The notes: generated by a model from the letters alone, not told the origin. DNA of 64,000 nucleotides from Lachnospiraceae bacterium (GCA_030531245.1 JAUNOA010000002.1:29731-93730), one strand, 5' to 3'. Positions 36,980 through 45,654 are shown, numbered from the stretch's first letter. Numbers and translations are program-made.

Positions 36980-38085
36980 TGGCAGAACACAGATTACTGA
37001 TAATAAATCCGGGGTCGACATCGACAAAGATAAGTGTTTTTGATGACAGGGAGTGTGTATTTACCGAGAGCATTTTTCATGACGCGCCGGTACTGTTGTC
37101 ATTTCCTGCAGTCAATGATCAGGTGCCCTTCAGGAAACAGGTGATTCTGGAATTGCTGAAAAAGCATGATATAGATATTCATTCCGTCGATGTTTTTGTA
37201 GGCAGGGGAGGAAGTGCTTATACACAAAAGGCAGGAGTCATGCCTATCGATGAAAGACTTTATAATGATACTGCCAATGCAGTCGGGGGTAGTGATCATC
37301 CTGCTAAACTCGGGGTAATGCTGGCGTATGAGCTGTGCAGTGAATACGGCGGACAGATGTTTACGCTTGATCCGACCAACGTCGATGAATTATGTGATTA
37401 TGCGAGATACACAGGTATCAAAGGCATATATCGCAAGGCTCAGACTCATGTTCTGAATCAAAAAGGAATAGGGATGAAATATGCCCGGTCACTGGGAAGG
37501 CAGTACGAAGACTGCAACTTCATTATCTGCCATATAGACGGGGGCATAACGATTACCGCTCATCAGCACGGGAAGATGGTGGATTCCAATGAGGGCTCGG
37601 GAGGCGACGGGCCTTTTACACCGACCAGACTCGGCAGCATACCGGTACTGGGTGTGCTGGAGTATCTTGATCAGGGACATACTGTCGATGAGATGAGGAT
37701 AATGTGCTCCAGGGCCGGAGGATTTGTAAACCATTTCGGAACATCTGATGCAGATAGGGTTCATAAGCTTGTTGAGGCCGGTGATGCATATGCGAAGGTA
37801 ATATGGAACACGATGATTTATCAGATTTGTAAATATATCGGTGAAATGGCGGTTGTGATGGACGGAAAGGTTGACAGCATCATTCTGACCGGAGGGTTGG
37901 TAAGATTTGATGATATAATAGACATGATCAGACAAAAATGCGGATGGATAGCAGACGTAACCGTATTTCCGGGCGAGGTCGAGCAGGAGGCACTGGCACA
38001 TGCCGTATGCGGGGTGCTCGAAGGAAAAAAACAGTCACATGAATATACAGGCATAAAAGTATGGACAGATCCGTTTAATGTTTAA
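36976..38085 (+). CDS. buk: Butyrate kinase family acyl kinase
   Basis: 369 residues of the ASKHA acetate/butyrate kinase family, which makes ATP from acyl phosphate. Hallmarks are LLIINPGSTSTKISVF (phosphate 1), VFVGRGGS, CHIDGGITITAHQHGKMVD and NEGSGGDGPFTPTRLG. Length agrees with butyrate kinases. No phosphotransacylase gene is in the window, so the acyl phosphate must come from elsewhere or from an unrecognised neighbour. In this context the true substrate could be a branched or hydroxy acyl phosphate. It gives the block an energy-yielding last step. Confidence 0.88.
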   Translation: MMAEHRLLIINPGSTSTKISVFDDRECVFTESIFHDAPVLLSFPAVNDQVPFRKQVILELLKKHDIDIHSVDVFVGRGGSAYTQKAGVMPIDERLYNDTANAVGGSDHPAKLGVMLAYELCSEYGGQMFTLDPTNVDELCDYARYTGIKGIYRKAQTHVLNQKGIGMKYARSLGRQYEDCNFIICHIDGGITITAHQHGKMVDSNEGSGGDGPFTPTRLGSIPVLGVLEYLDQGHTVDEMRIMCSRAGGFVNHFGTSDADRVHKLVEAGDAYAKVIWNTMIYQICKYIGEMAVVMDGKVDSIILTGGLVRFDDIIDMIRQKCGWIADVTVFPGEVEQEALAHAVCGVLEGKKQSHEYTGIKVWTDPFNV

Positions 38086-38153
38086 TATGAATAATGCCTG
38101 GGCAAAAAGGCTCAACGCGATGACACAGAAGAAAAGCTTTTAAGAGGTATAGA

Positions 38154-39341
38154 ATGAGCAGGATAAAAAGTATTACTCAAAAGTATATCGGGGATGTGAT
38201 ACAGTGGAGACACTGGCTGCACGCGCATCCGGAGGTGAGCACGAAGGAGAAGGAAACTTCCGCATTTATCAGAAAGACCCTTGAAGAAATGGGCCTTGAA
38301 GTCCGGACTTATGATGGTTCATACGGACTTACGGCTGTCATAGACGGAGAGGGACAGGGAAAATGTCTGGGACTGCGTGCGGATTTCGATGCGCTTCCTA
38401 TAGCGGAGAAAACAGGACTTGAGTTCTCGTCAGTTAATATCGGAGTCATGCATGCCTGCGGTCATGATATGCATACATCGATCCTTCTGGGTACGGCAGC
38501 GGTATTGAATGATATGAGGGATTCTTTCTGCGGTAAGGTCAAACTGATTTTTCAGCCGTCAGAAGAGCAAAGCGGACCTGATCAGGGCGCAATAAAGATG
38601 ATTCAGGAAGGCTGTATGGATAATCCCAGGGTGGACGCGGTAATAGGTGAGCATATGTGGCCGGAACTTAAAGTCGGTGAAATCGGTCTCAGAAGCGGTG
38701 TGCTTACGGCAGCAACCGACAGATTCGAAATAACGGTTCACGGAAAAGCAGCACACGGAGGATCTTACCCGGAAAAAGGCGTTGACGCAATCGTGATTGC
38801 TTCTCATATCATTACTGCACTGCAGACAATCAAATCAAGAAATGCTTCGCCGTTTGAGAGAACCGTCCTTTCCATATGTCAGATAAACGGAGGAACAGCT
38901 TATAATATTATTGCAGATAAAGTCGTGCTGGCAGGAACACTCAGAAATACCAATGAGGCGTTCAGGGCTGAGGTCAAAGAAAGAATCAAAGCCATCTGTG
39001 ACGGCATTTCCGAAAGCATGGGAGGAAGCTGCGAAATAGTCTATAAAGGGTCATATGATGCAACGAACAATGATCCCGGAATTATTGAGATCATAAGAAA
39101 GGGAATTGAGAATTCGCCGGAGGAAATGACTGCAGTTGACCTCATGAATCCTTCGATGATAGGGGAAGACTTCTCCAAATATGCACATTTGGCACCCTCC
39201 GGACTTTACTGTTTCGGGACAAGAGAAAATGACAGCGATACCGCAACATTGCATCAATGTAATTTTGCACCATCGGACGGACTTATCGAAAAAGGAATTG
39301 AAACAATGGTCAGTATAGCATTAGAATATATGCAGAAATAA
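38154..39341 (+). CDS. M20 family aminoacylase/amidohydrolase
   Basis: 395 residues. Metal-binding motifs LGLRADFDALP and MHACGHDMHTSILLG, catalytic region QPSEEQSGPDQGA, and the dimerisation-domain HGKAAHGGSYPEKGVDAI identify the M20D group (hippurate hydrolase, N-acyl-L-amino-acid and indole-acetyl-amino-acid hydrolases). It cuts amides of L-amino acids, complementing the three D-type deacylases. Cytoplasmic. It lies 68 bases after the kinase gene with an AAGAGG ribosome site. The acyl group is unknown. Confidence 0.92.
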   Translation: MSRIKSITQKYIGDVIQWRHWLHAHPEVSTKEKETSAFIRKTLEEMGLEVRTYDGSYGLTAVIDGEGQGKCLGLRADFDALPIAEKTGLEFSSVNIGVMHACGHDMHTSILLGTAAVLNDMRDSFCGKVKLIFQPSEEQSGPDQGAIKMIQEGCMDNPRVDAVIGEHMWPELKVGEIGLRSGVLTAATDRFEITVHGKAAHGGSYPEKGVDAIVIASHIITALQTIKSRNASPFERTVLSICQINGGTAYNIIADKVVLAGTLRNTNEAFRAEVKERIKAICDGISESMGGSCEIVYKGSYDATNNDPGIIEIIRKGIENSPEEMTAVDLMNPSMIGEDFSKYAHLAPSGLYCFGTRENDSDTATLHQCNFAPSDGLIEKGIETMVSIALEYMQK

Positions 39342-39393
39342 TCGAAGAACAGATTTTGCCTGATTATAAAATACAGAACGGAGAAAAGAAAAA

Positions 39394-40263
39394 ATGGGTG
39401 AAGCAGTTGAGACAGCTGTCTCTGATGTAATGGAAGAAAGCGCCGTAATGGAGCATGTTAATGTGAACAAATTTCTCAATGCGGAAATAGGTGGATTCTC
39501 AATCGGAAAGATAATTTCCGCGATCGTAGTTCTGATAGTTTGCCTTTTGATTAAAAAGCTTCTGAACAAAGCTATTAAAAAAATCATAGGCAAATCCAGC
39601 CTTAACGACAGAGTTCAGACATTGATTGAGAAGGTGATTGATATTACACTCACTGTCATTATAGTGCTGATTACCGCTTCCGCACTTGGCATTAATACAA
39701 CCTCTCTTATTGCCATTGTGACGGCATTTTCATTGGGTATCACACTTGCATTAAATGATATTCTCGCCAATATTGCCGGCGGCATTGTCATGATGACAGC
39801 CAAGATTTTCAAAATCGGAGATTACATTGAGGTAGGAGGAGTTGAAGGAACCGTTAAGGAGATGCATCTGGCACATACCAAGATAGAAACTCTTGATAAT
39901 CAGGTCATCACAGTGCCGAACAAAGATATCTCATCATCAAAAGTAAAGAGCTATACTGCCAATACCACAAGAAGAACAAACATAGTCGTAACTGCGTCCT
40001 ATGAGGCATCAAAGGAAGTTGTCAAGAAGGCACTTATGGAAGCTATAACGGATGAAAAGACAGTTCTTTCAGATCCGGCTCCTTCAGTATTTATTACACA
40101 GTACGGAGAAAGCTCTATAGAATATACATTGTACTTCTGGACAAAGAACGGGGATTTTCTTAGTGCGAAGCTTAATATACTGGACAGAATCAGTGATAAG
40201 TTCGCTAAGTACGATATCGAAATGACATATAACCATCTTAATATTCATATGATAGATAAATAA
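39394..40263 (+). CDS. Small-conductance mechanosensitive channel (MscS family)
   Basis: 289 residues: about three N-terminal membrane helices. The pore helix region SLGITLALNDILANIAGGIVMM is followed by the beta domain starting FKIGDYIEVGGVEGTVKEMHL with VPNKDISSSKVKSYT. The family releases solutes during hypo-osmotic shock. It may be part of the catabolic operon by position only (52 bases after M20, 25 before creatininase) and could serve to export or balance accumulated small products. Confidence 0.92.
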   Translation: MGEAVETAVSDVMEESAVMEHVNVNKFLNAEIGGFSIGKIISAIVVLIVCLLIKKLLNKAIKKIIGKSSLNDRVQTLIEKVIDITLTVIIVLITASALGINTTSLIAIVTAFSLGITLALNDILANIAGGIVMMTAKIFKIGDYIEVGGVEGTVKEMHLAHTKIETLDNQVITVPNKDISSSKVKSYTANTTRRTNIVVTASYEASKEVVKKALMEAITDEKTVLSDPAPSVFITQYGESSIEYTLYFWTKNGDFLSAKLNILDRISDKFAKYDIEMTYNHLNIHMIDK

Positions 40264-40288
40264 GATTATTCTGAAAAGGAGAATTGAA

Positions 40289-41098
40289 ATGAGAACAGTT
40301 CAGATGGAGTTTTTAAGGCCGGATGAGATAATCTCCGAAAGAGACAGAAAATCTGTAGTATATCTGCCTGTCGGGCCGCTTGAGTGGCACGGACCGGCAA
40401 TGCCGTTCGGAACAGATCCCCTTATGGCGGAATTCTGTGCAAGAAAGGCAGCTCAGATAACAGGCGGTGTTGTTATGCCTACACTTTTCTTCGGAACGGA
40501 ATGCGACAGACCGGCATATATCCTGGAAGCCAAGGGATTTGAGAATGCGGAGGATATGTATGTTCTCGGAATGGATGTTCCGAAGACGAATTTAAAGAGC
40601 TTTTACGCCAGGGAAGAACTCTTTGCACTGATGATAAGAGAACAGCTCAGATTTCTTGTTCAGACGGGATATAAGCTTATCGTAATCGTTAACGGACACG
40701 GTGCATGGGGACAGACAGGATCCCTCAGAAGGCTCTGTACGGAGTTTTCAAATGAAACTTCAAGCAAGGTCATCACAATGATGCCTGTAATACAGCCAAA
40801 GGATGAGCCGCCTGTTGATTTCGGACACGGAACAAAGTGCGAGACATCACTTATGTGTTACATCAGACCGGATGATGTAAAACTGGATGAATATCCTCCC
40901 CGTGAGGTTCCGCTTAAATATACAGATTACGGTATTGCCGATGACTTTGTATTTGAGGGTAAACGTTCGGAAAATGACTGTGTTGTATTTGATCCTAGAG
41001 ACGCAACGTATGAATTCGGTGAGAAGCTGGTCAATACTGCAATTGATACACTGGTCAATCTGGTTGAAGAAGAATATGCAAAACTGAATGCGGAGTAA
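40289..41098 (+). CDS. Creatininase family amidohydrolase
   Basis: 269 residues. The metal motifs VGPLEWHGPAMPFGTD and IVNGHGAWGQTGSL plus GHGTKCETSLM match the creatinine amidohydrolase family, zinc or manganese enzymes that open cyclic amides or cut short amides (creatininase, MftE, FAPy deformylase). It is the last gene of the catabolic block, with an AAGGAG site, and is followed at once by a bidirectional terminator. Creatinine itself need not be the substrate; no creatinase gene is nearby. Confidence 0.88.
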   Translation: MRTVQMEFLRPDEIISERDRKSVVYLPVGPLEWHGPAMPFGTDPLMAEFCARKAAQITGGVVMPTLFFGTECDRPAYILEAKGFENAEDMYVLGMDVPKTNLKSFYAREELFALMIREQLRFLVQTGYKLIVIVNGHGAWGQTGSLRRLCTEFSNETSSKVITMMPVIQPKDEPPVDFGHGTKCETSLMCYIRPDDVKLDEYPPREVPLKYTDYGIADDFVFEGKRSENDCVVFDPRDATYEFGEKLVNTAIDTLVNLVEEEYAKLNAE

Positions 41099-41119
41099 TT
41101 TCCTATCAGATAAAATATA

Positions 41120-41148
41120 AAATCCGGAGTTGTGTGCTCCGGATTTTT
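41120..41148. terminator. Bidirectional terminator between the catabolic block and upp
   Basis: AAATCCGGAG at 41120-41129 and CTCCGGATTT at 41137-41146 form a ten-pair stem. A T-run follows on the + strand, and the A-rich left flank gives TTTTATATTTTAT on the - strand. It can serve both convergent genes. Confidence 0.85.
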
Positions 41149-41165
41149 ATGGTGTCAGTTATATT

Positions 41166-41795
41166 TTATTTTGTTCCGAATATTCTGTCGCCTGCATCTC
41201 CGAGACCCGGCATGATGTAAGCGTTATCATTCAGCTGACGATCGAGGTGACCTACATATATCTGAACATCAGGATGCTTTTCCTGAAGTAATTTAAGTCC
41301 TTCAGGTGCGGCGATAATGCACATGAATTTGATCTTTCTTCCGCCCTTTTTCTTGATCTGTTCGATAGCATCTGCTGCGGAACCGCCTGTAGCGAGCATA
41401 GGATCGGTAACGACTATCGTACGCTCCTCAATAGGATCCGGAAGCTTGCAGTAGTACTCAACCGGGAGATGAGTTCTCGGGTCACGATACATACCGATGT
41501 GACCTACTTTTGCTGTAGGAACAAGAGAAAGGATTCCGTCGACCATTCCGAGACCTGCTCTGAGGATAGGAACGATAGCGAGCTTTCTTCCTGCTATCAC
41601 AGGTGAATTGCATTTTTCGATAGGTGTTTCAACTTCTATTTCTTTTGTCGGAAGATCCGAGAGCGCTTCATATGCCATGAGCATACCGATTTCTCCGACC
41701 AGTTTACGGAATTCATTGGTTCCGGTGCTTTTGTCTCTTAAAAGAGTGATTTTGTGCTGTACCAGTGGGTGCGTGTTAATATAAACCTGTCCCAT
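41166..41795 (-). CDS. upp: Uracil phosphoribosyltransferase
   Basis: 209 residues, full length. It converts uracil and PRPP to UMP in pyrimidine salvage. The PRPP loop [13 protein letters not shown], the N-terminal [16 protein letters not shown] and the C-terminal [13 protein letters not shown] are diagnostic. Start at 41795 (complement) with AGGAGGCAG eight bases upstream. Monocistronic between its own promoter and the shared terminator. Confidence 0.97.
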   Translation of the reverse strand: MGQVYINTHPLVQHKITLLRDKSTGTNEFRKLVGEIGMLMAYEALSDLPTKEIEVETPIEKCNSPVIAGRKLAIVPILRAGLGMVDGILSLVPTAKVGHIGMYRDPRTHLPVEYYCKLPDPIEERTIVVTDPMLATGGSAADAIEQIKKKGGRKIKFMCIIAAPEGLKLLQEKHPDVQIYVGHLDRQLNDNAYIMPGLGDAGDRIFGTK

Positions 41796-41841
41796 TATCT
41801 GCCTCCTGATTTTTTGCTTCGATGTTTTCTTCTTAATGAAT

Positions 41842-41870
41842 ATTGTAACAGAGTGACTGCTCTACTTCAA
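41842..41870 (-). promoter_or_regulatory. Sigma-A type promoter of upp
   Basis: On the - strand TTGAAG (complement of 41865-41870) and TACAAT (complement of 41842-41847) are 17 bases apart, about 47 bases upstream of the upp start. Confidence 0.6.
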
Positions 41871-41887
41871 TAGAGAATTATGTAGTT

Positions 41888-41912
41888 TTGTATACAATAT
41901 ATTGGTATACAA
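41888..41912. repeat. Inverted repeat upstream of tRNA-Leu genes with NrdR-like core
   Basis: TTGTATAC at 41888-41895 and GTATACAA at 41905-41912 are perfect inverted copies nine bases apart. The segment CAATATATTG at 41895-41904 matches the NrdR-box core (C-w-ATATAT-w-G). A degenerate second core lies 32 bases on, at 41927-41936. Confidence 0.4.
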
Positions 41913-41913
41913 G

Positions 41914-41942
41914 TTGCATATTAAAAATATATATTGTAAAAT
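41914..41942 (+). promoter_or_regulatory. Sigma-A type promoter of the tRNA-Leu pair
   Basis: TTGCAT at 41914-41919, then 17 bases, then TAAAAT at 41937-41942; the first tRNA starts 18 bases later, the same layout as for tRNA-Gln. Confidence 0.6.
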
Positions 41943-41959
41943 ATATTTGTTATTTTTCA

Positions 41960-42043
41960 GCCGGTGTGTCGGAATTGGCAGACGAGACAGACTCAAAATC
42001 TGTTGTCAGCAATGGCGTGCGGGTCCGAGTCCCGCCACCGGCA
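41960..42043 (+). tRNA. tRNA-Leu (anticodon CAA)
   Basis: 84-base class II tRNA. Acceptor arms GCCGGTG/CACCGGC pair, the anticodon stem ACAGA/TCTGT holds loop CTCAAAA with anticodon CAA, a long variable arm follows, and the T arm contains GGTCCGAGTCC. Discriminator A, CCA not encoded. Confidence 0.95.
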
Positions 42044-42085
42044 TTTTATATGCCAAGACATTTGGCATATTTTAGTTTTTGCAGC

Positions 42086-42165
42086 GCGGGTGTGGTGGAA
42101 TTGGCAGACACGCAAGATTTAGGTTCTTGTGAGCGATCGTGCAGGTTCAAGTCCTGTCACCCGCA
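42086..42165 (+). tRNA. tRNA-Leu (anticodon UAG)
   Basis: 80-base class II tRNA. Acceptor arms GCGGGTG/CACCCGC, anticodon stem CAAGA/TCTTG with loop TTTAGGT (anticodon TAG), a variable arm GTGAGCGATCGT, and T arm GGTTCAAGTCC. Discriminator A, no encoded CCA. It lies 42 bases after the first leucine tRNA, on one likely transcript. Confidence 0.95.
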
Positions 42166-42235
42166 CTTTTTTGTATCTGGAATAAAATGGGAAGTGACTG
42201 TTATGCAGTCAGGCATTCCACAGAAAGAAGGCCAA

Positions 42236-43132
42236 ATGGAAAAACAGAAAAAGAGATGGGGTGACAGGCCGGATGCGACTTTGCTCAGAGATTGTGATGC
42301 GATGCATCTTATCATGCCGATGATCTATCCGAACAGAGCGGATAATGAAGCTTTTATTTCGGAACAGTTTGATCTGACAAACGTAGATGCATATTTGGCA
42401 GATAAGAATGCAGAAAACCCTGAATTCGAATATAAGCTGTTTCAGATAATTGTTGCTGCTGTCATGAAAATGATAGTGCTCAGACCGAAGCTTAACAGAT
42501 TCTATGTCAATAAGAATTATTATCAGAGGGATATTATCAGCTGCGGTTTCGTAGTAAAAAGAGAATTTAAGGACAACGGGGAAGAGGGACTGACTTTCAT
42601 TAAGGCAGATGAGAATACTACACTGGAGTCTATACGTAATGATATTTACAAAGAGATTCATCGCGTCAGAGTAGAGGAAGCCGGTGAAAAGGGCGATAAG
42701 AAAGAGAAATCAACAGATGATTTCATGGAAGTATTCAGGAAGCTCCCGAGGTTTTTAACCAAATTTCTGTTTGCTGTTATCAGATTTCTGGACAAACACG
42801 GATGGATACCGGCCTCTCTTATTGCAAGCGATCCGGATTATGCCACAGTATTCTTTTCAAACCTCGGTTCAATCAAACTGCAGGCCGGTTATCACCATCT
42901 TTCCAACTGGGGCACGACTTCATTATTTGTCGTAATCGGAGAAAGAAAGCTTCGTCCGTATTATGACGGGCAGGGTAACGTGACGATGAAGGATAGTGTG
43001 GAGGTAGGAATCACGATTGATGAAAGAATAGCGGACGGTTATTATTATGCAAAATCAATCCGGATTATCAAAAAACTTATAGAAAACCCGGAACTGTTAG
43101 AAAAGCCTTTCGGCGAAAATGTGGAGATATAA
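42236..43132 (+). CDS. E2/chloramphenicol-acetyltransferase-fold protein with altered catalytic motif
   Basis: 298 residues from ATG 42236, which has AAGAAGG five bases upstream. An alternative ATG at 42203 would add 11 residues; any longer reading frame runs over the tRNAs. The C-terminal half (VFFSNLGSIKLQAGYHH, TTSLFVVIGERK, then VGITIDERIADGYYYA) matches the catalytic domain of 2-oxo-acid dehydrogenase E2 acyltransferases. The normal DHRxxDG motif reads DERIADG, so the catalytic histidine is a glutamate (Glu263). It has no lipoyl domain. The acyl-CoA ligase gene begins two bases after its stop, so an acyl-transfer or acyl-binding role linked to that ligase is likely. Confidence 0.7.
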   Translation: MEKQKKRWGDRPDATLLRDCDAMHLIMPMIYPNRADNEAFISEQFDLTNVDAYLADKNAENPEFEYKLFQIIVAAVMKMIVLRPKLNRFYVNKNYYQRDIISCGFVVKREFKDNGEEGLTFIKADENTTLESIRNDIYKEIHRVRVEEAGEKGDKKEKSTDDFMEVFRKLPRFLTKFLFAVIRFLDKHGWIPASLIASDPDYATVFFSNLGSIKLQAGYHHLSNWGTTSLFVVIGERKLRPYYDGQGNVTMKDSVEVGITIDERIADGYYYAKSIRIIKKLIENPELLEKPFGENVEI

Positions 43133-43133
43133 T

Positions 43134-44882
43134 ATGAGATTTACAACTGAGGAAATAACTGCAAAGAGGCCATGGAAAGGCCATACAGAGGGAATTCCGC
43201 TGGAGCTTGATTATTTTGAAGGTTCAATGGTTGAGGCAGTTGAACTTATTGCCGCCAAATACCCGAATAATGTCGCATTTGATTTTATGGGAAGCTCGAC
43301 GACCTATGCACAGCTTGTACAGGAAATTCACAACTGTGCAAAGGCACTGAAGACGATAGGAATCCGCGAGGGCGATAAAGTTACGATCGCACTGCCGAAC
43401 TGCCCCCAGGCGATTTATATGTTCTATGCGGTTAATCTTGTAGGCGGTATCTGTAACATGATACATCCTCTTTCCGCGGAAAAGGAGATAGAGTTCTATC
43501 TGAACGAGTCAAATTCCATTACGGCAATAACTCTTGATCAGTTTTACAACAAATTTGAAAGTATCAGAAATAATACCAATGTCGTAAACATCATTATCGC
43601 AAGTGTCAAAGATGAGCTTTCGAAACCCATACGCGCAGGCTATATGCTTACCGAAGGAAGAAAGATACAGAAGATACCGAAGGATGCGCCTGTCATCAGA
43701 TGGAATGAGTTTATGAGACTCAGCAATGCATGTTTCTATAATTACAGAGTTTCCCGCAAGGCCGATGATCCGGCAGTGATCCTTTATTCCGGCGGAACAA
43801 CGGGAACAACAAAAGGTATTGTTCTCTCAAACGGAAACTTTAATTCACTGGGAGTACAGGTTATGGCGGCAAATCCGATGTTCAGAGTCGGAGACAAGAT
43901 GCTTGCTGCTATGCCTCTGTTCCATGGCTTCGGACTTGGTGTATGCATTCATACAATGCTCAGTCAGGGAGGACGATGTATACTGATTCCGAGATTTACG
44001 GCAAAAACATACGCAAAACAGATTGTCAAGTATCGCTGTAATTTTATAGCAGGTGTTCCTACTTTGTATGAAGCACTCCTGAGACTTCCGTCAATGGAGA
44101 AGGCGGACCTCAGTTCGCTTAAGGGTGTTTTCTCGGGAGGAGATTCACTTTCTATCGAGCTGAAAAAGAAATTTGATAAATTCCTTTATGACCACAATGC
44201 GTCCATTCAGGTGCGTGAAGGTTACGGAACAACGGAGACAGTAACGGCCTGCTGCCTTACTCCGCCTCATATGTTCAAAGAAGGAAGTATCGGTGTTCCG
44301 TTCCCGGATACATTCATCAAGATAGTCGAACCCGGAACGGAAAATGAACTTCCGTACGGAGAAGAGGGTGAAATCCTGCTTGCCGGTCCTACTGTAATGC
44401 AGGAATACATGAACCATCCGGATGAGACGGCCCAGACTTTACGTAAGCATTCTGACGGGCTTACATGGGTTTATACCGGTGATCTCGGTGTAATGGATGA
44501 CGAGGGTTTCATTTACTTCAGAGGAAGAGCCAAGAGAATGATAGTTTCCTCGGGATACAACGTATATCCTGCACAGATCGAAAACATTCTGGATGCTCAC
44601 GAAAAGGTTCAGATGAGCTGTGTAATCGGTGTTCCTGATGCCTACAGGATGGAGAAGGCCAAGGCCTTTGTCACATTAAAACCCGGTATTGAGAAAAGTG
44701 AGGAAGTCAAGGCGGAACTGATGGAGTACTGTCGCAAAAATATAGCCAAGTATGCCATGCCGTATGATATAGAATTCAAGGACGAGATGCCGAAGACTCT
44801 GGTAGGCAAGGTGGCTTACAGGGTTCTTCAGGAAGAGGAGATTGCCAGAATGAAGGCGGCGGGAGAAATTTCCGAATCGTAA
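43134..44882 (+). CDS. AMP-forming acyl-CoA synthetase / ligase
   Basis: 582 residues of the ANL superfamily. The P-loop LYSGGTTGTTKGIVLS, the motif REGYGTTETVTACC, TGDLGVMDDEGFIYFRGR and the C-terminal lysine region TLVGKVAYR are all present. It activates a carboxylic acid to acyl-AMP and then acyl-CoA (or another acyl acceptor). The start at 43134 has GGAG seven bases upstream; an earlier ATG at 43119 lies inside the E2-like gene. The family is broad, from fatty acids to aryl acids. Tight coupling to the E2-like protein suggests that the activated acyl group is handed to it. Confidence 0.9.
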   Translation: MRFTTEEITAKRPWKGHTEGIPLELDYFEGSMVEAVELIAAKYPNNVAFDFMGSSTTYAQLVQEIHNCAKALKTIGIREGDKVTIALPNCPQAIYMFYAVNLVGGICNMIHPLSAEKEIEFYLNESNSITAITLDQFYNKFESIRNNTNVVNIIIASVKDELSKPIRAGYMLTEGRKIQKIPKDAPVIRWNEFMRLSNACFYNYRVSRKADDPAVILYSGGTTGTTKGIVLSNGNFNSLGVQVMAANPMFRVGDKMLAAMPLFHGFGLGVCIHTMLSQGGRCILIPRFTAKTYAKQIVKYRCNFIAGVPTLYEALLRLPSMEKADLSSLKGVFSGGDSLSIELKKKFDKFLYDHNASIQVREGYGTTETVTACCLTPPHMFKEGSIGVPFPDTFIKIVEPGTENELPYGEEGEILLAGPTVMQEYMNHPDETAQTLRKHSDGLTWVYTGDLGVMDDEGFIYFRGRAKRMIVSSGYNVYPAQIENILDAHEKVQMSCVIGVPDAYRMEKAKAFVTLKPGIEKSEEVKAELMEYCRKNIAKYAMPYDIEFKDEMPKTLVGKVAYRVLQEEEIARMKAAGEISES

Positions 44883-44898
44883 GCATTCAGAGGTCGAA

Positions 44899-45591
44899 AT
44901 GGTTATTCATGGATTACAGAAAATGACACTTCTGGATTTTCCGGGAAAAGTTGCCTGCACCATCTTTCTGGGATGGTGCGACTTTCGCTGTCCTTTTTGT
45001 CATAACTGGGAACTGATAGACGGAACTGCACCTGCGCAGCTGGATGACCTGCAGCTGCTTTCTTTCCTTAAAAAGCGTCAGGGACTTCTGGAAGGAGTGG
45101 CGGTAACAGGTGGTGAGCCTATGCTTAACAGAGACCTGCTGCAGCTTTTAAGGGATATACGTCAGCTTGGATATAAAACCAAAGTCGATACCAACGGAAA
45201 TCATCCGGAAATGCTGAAAAAGATTCTTGATGAAGGACTGGCTGACTATATAGCCATGGACGTTAAAAATTCCCGTGGAAAATACGGACATACCATAGGC
45301 CTTGAGTCGTTTGATACAGCAAACGTCGAAAAAAGCATAGATATCCTGATTAACAGCGGTATAGATTATGAATTCAGAACCACAGTGGTAAATGAACTTC
45401 ATGATGAGGATTCCTTCAGAGGAATAGGCGAGATGATTCAGGGGGCTGAGAAGTATTTTCTGCAGAAATTCACGGACCGGGATACGGTTCCGTTTGACGG
45501 GCTTACGTCTCCGTCGGACGATGAAATGCGAAAATACCTTGATATAATAAGGCCTTTCGTAAAATCGGCACAGCTGAGAGGAGTCGACTAA
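44899..45591 (+). CDS. nrdG: Anaerobic ribonucleotide reductase activating protein
   Basis: 230 residues. The N-terminal LQKMTLLDFPGKVACTIFLGWCDFRCPFCHN has the radical-SAM CxxxCxxC cysteines, and GGEP follows (AVTGGEPMLN). It makes the glycyl radical on NrdD by reductive cleavage of SAM. It is the longer NrdG type common in Clostridia (the pfl-activase-like branch). ATG at 44899 with AGAGGTCG. It ends 17 bases before a NrdR site pair and is separated from nrdD by a terminator, so nrdG may be read from the upstream operon as well. Confidence 0.9.
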   Translation: MVIHGLQKMTLLDFPGKVACTIFLGWCDFRCPFCHNWELIDGTAPAQLDDLQLLSFLKKRQGLLEGVAVTGGEPMLNRDLLQLLRDIRQLGYKTKVDTNGNHPEMLKKILDEGLADYIAMDVKNSRGKYGHTIGLESFDTANVEKSIDILINSGIDYEFRTTVVNELHDEDSFRGIGEMIQGAEKYFLQKFTDRDTVPFDGLTSPSDDEMRKYLDIIRPFVKSAQLRGVD

Positions 45592-45607
45592 AACAGTTTA
45601 GCGATAA

Positions 45608-45623
45608 ACACTATATATTGTGC
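45608..45623. promoter_or_regulatory. NrdR box 1 upstream of nrdD
   Basis: ACACTATATATTGTGC fits the consensus acaCwATATATwGtgt at 15 of 16 positions. NrdR is the ATP-cone repressor of ribonucleotide reductase genes. Confidence 0.8.
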
Positions 45624-45638
45624 TTTTAAAAAACATCC

Positions 45639-45654
45639 TCGCAATATATTGACT
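45639..45654. promoter_or_regulatory. NrdR box 2 upstream of nrdD
   Basis: TCGCAATATATTGACT contains the full core C-w-ATATAT-w-G. Its start is 31 bases after that of box 1, about three helical turns, the usual NrdR pair spacing. It overlaps the -35 of the nrdD promoter. Confidence 0.75.

Noticed and set aside
41888..42235. N-terminal extension of the E2-like gene over the leucine tRNAs
   Set aside because: The frame runs through two well-formed tRNAs and a promoter; the residues are tRNA sequence translated. Start set at 42236.
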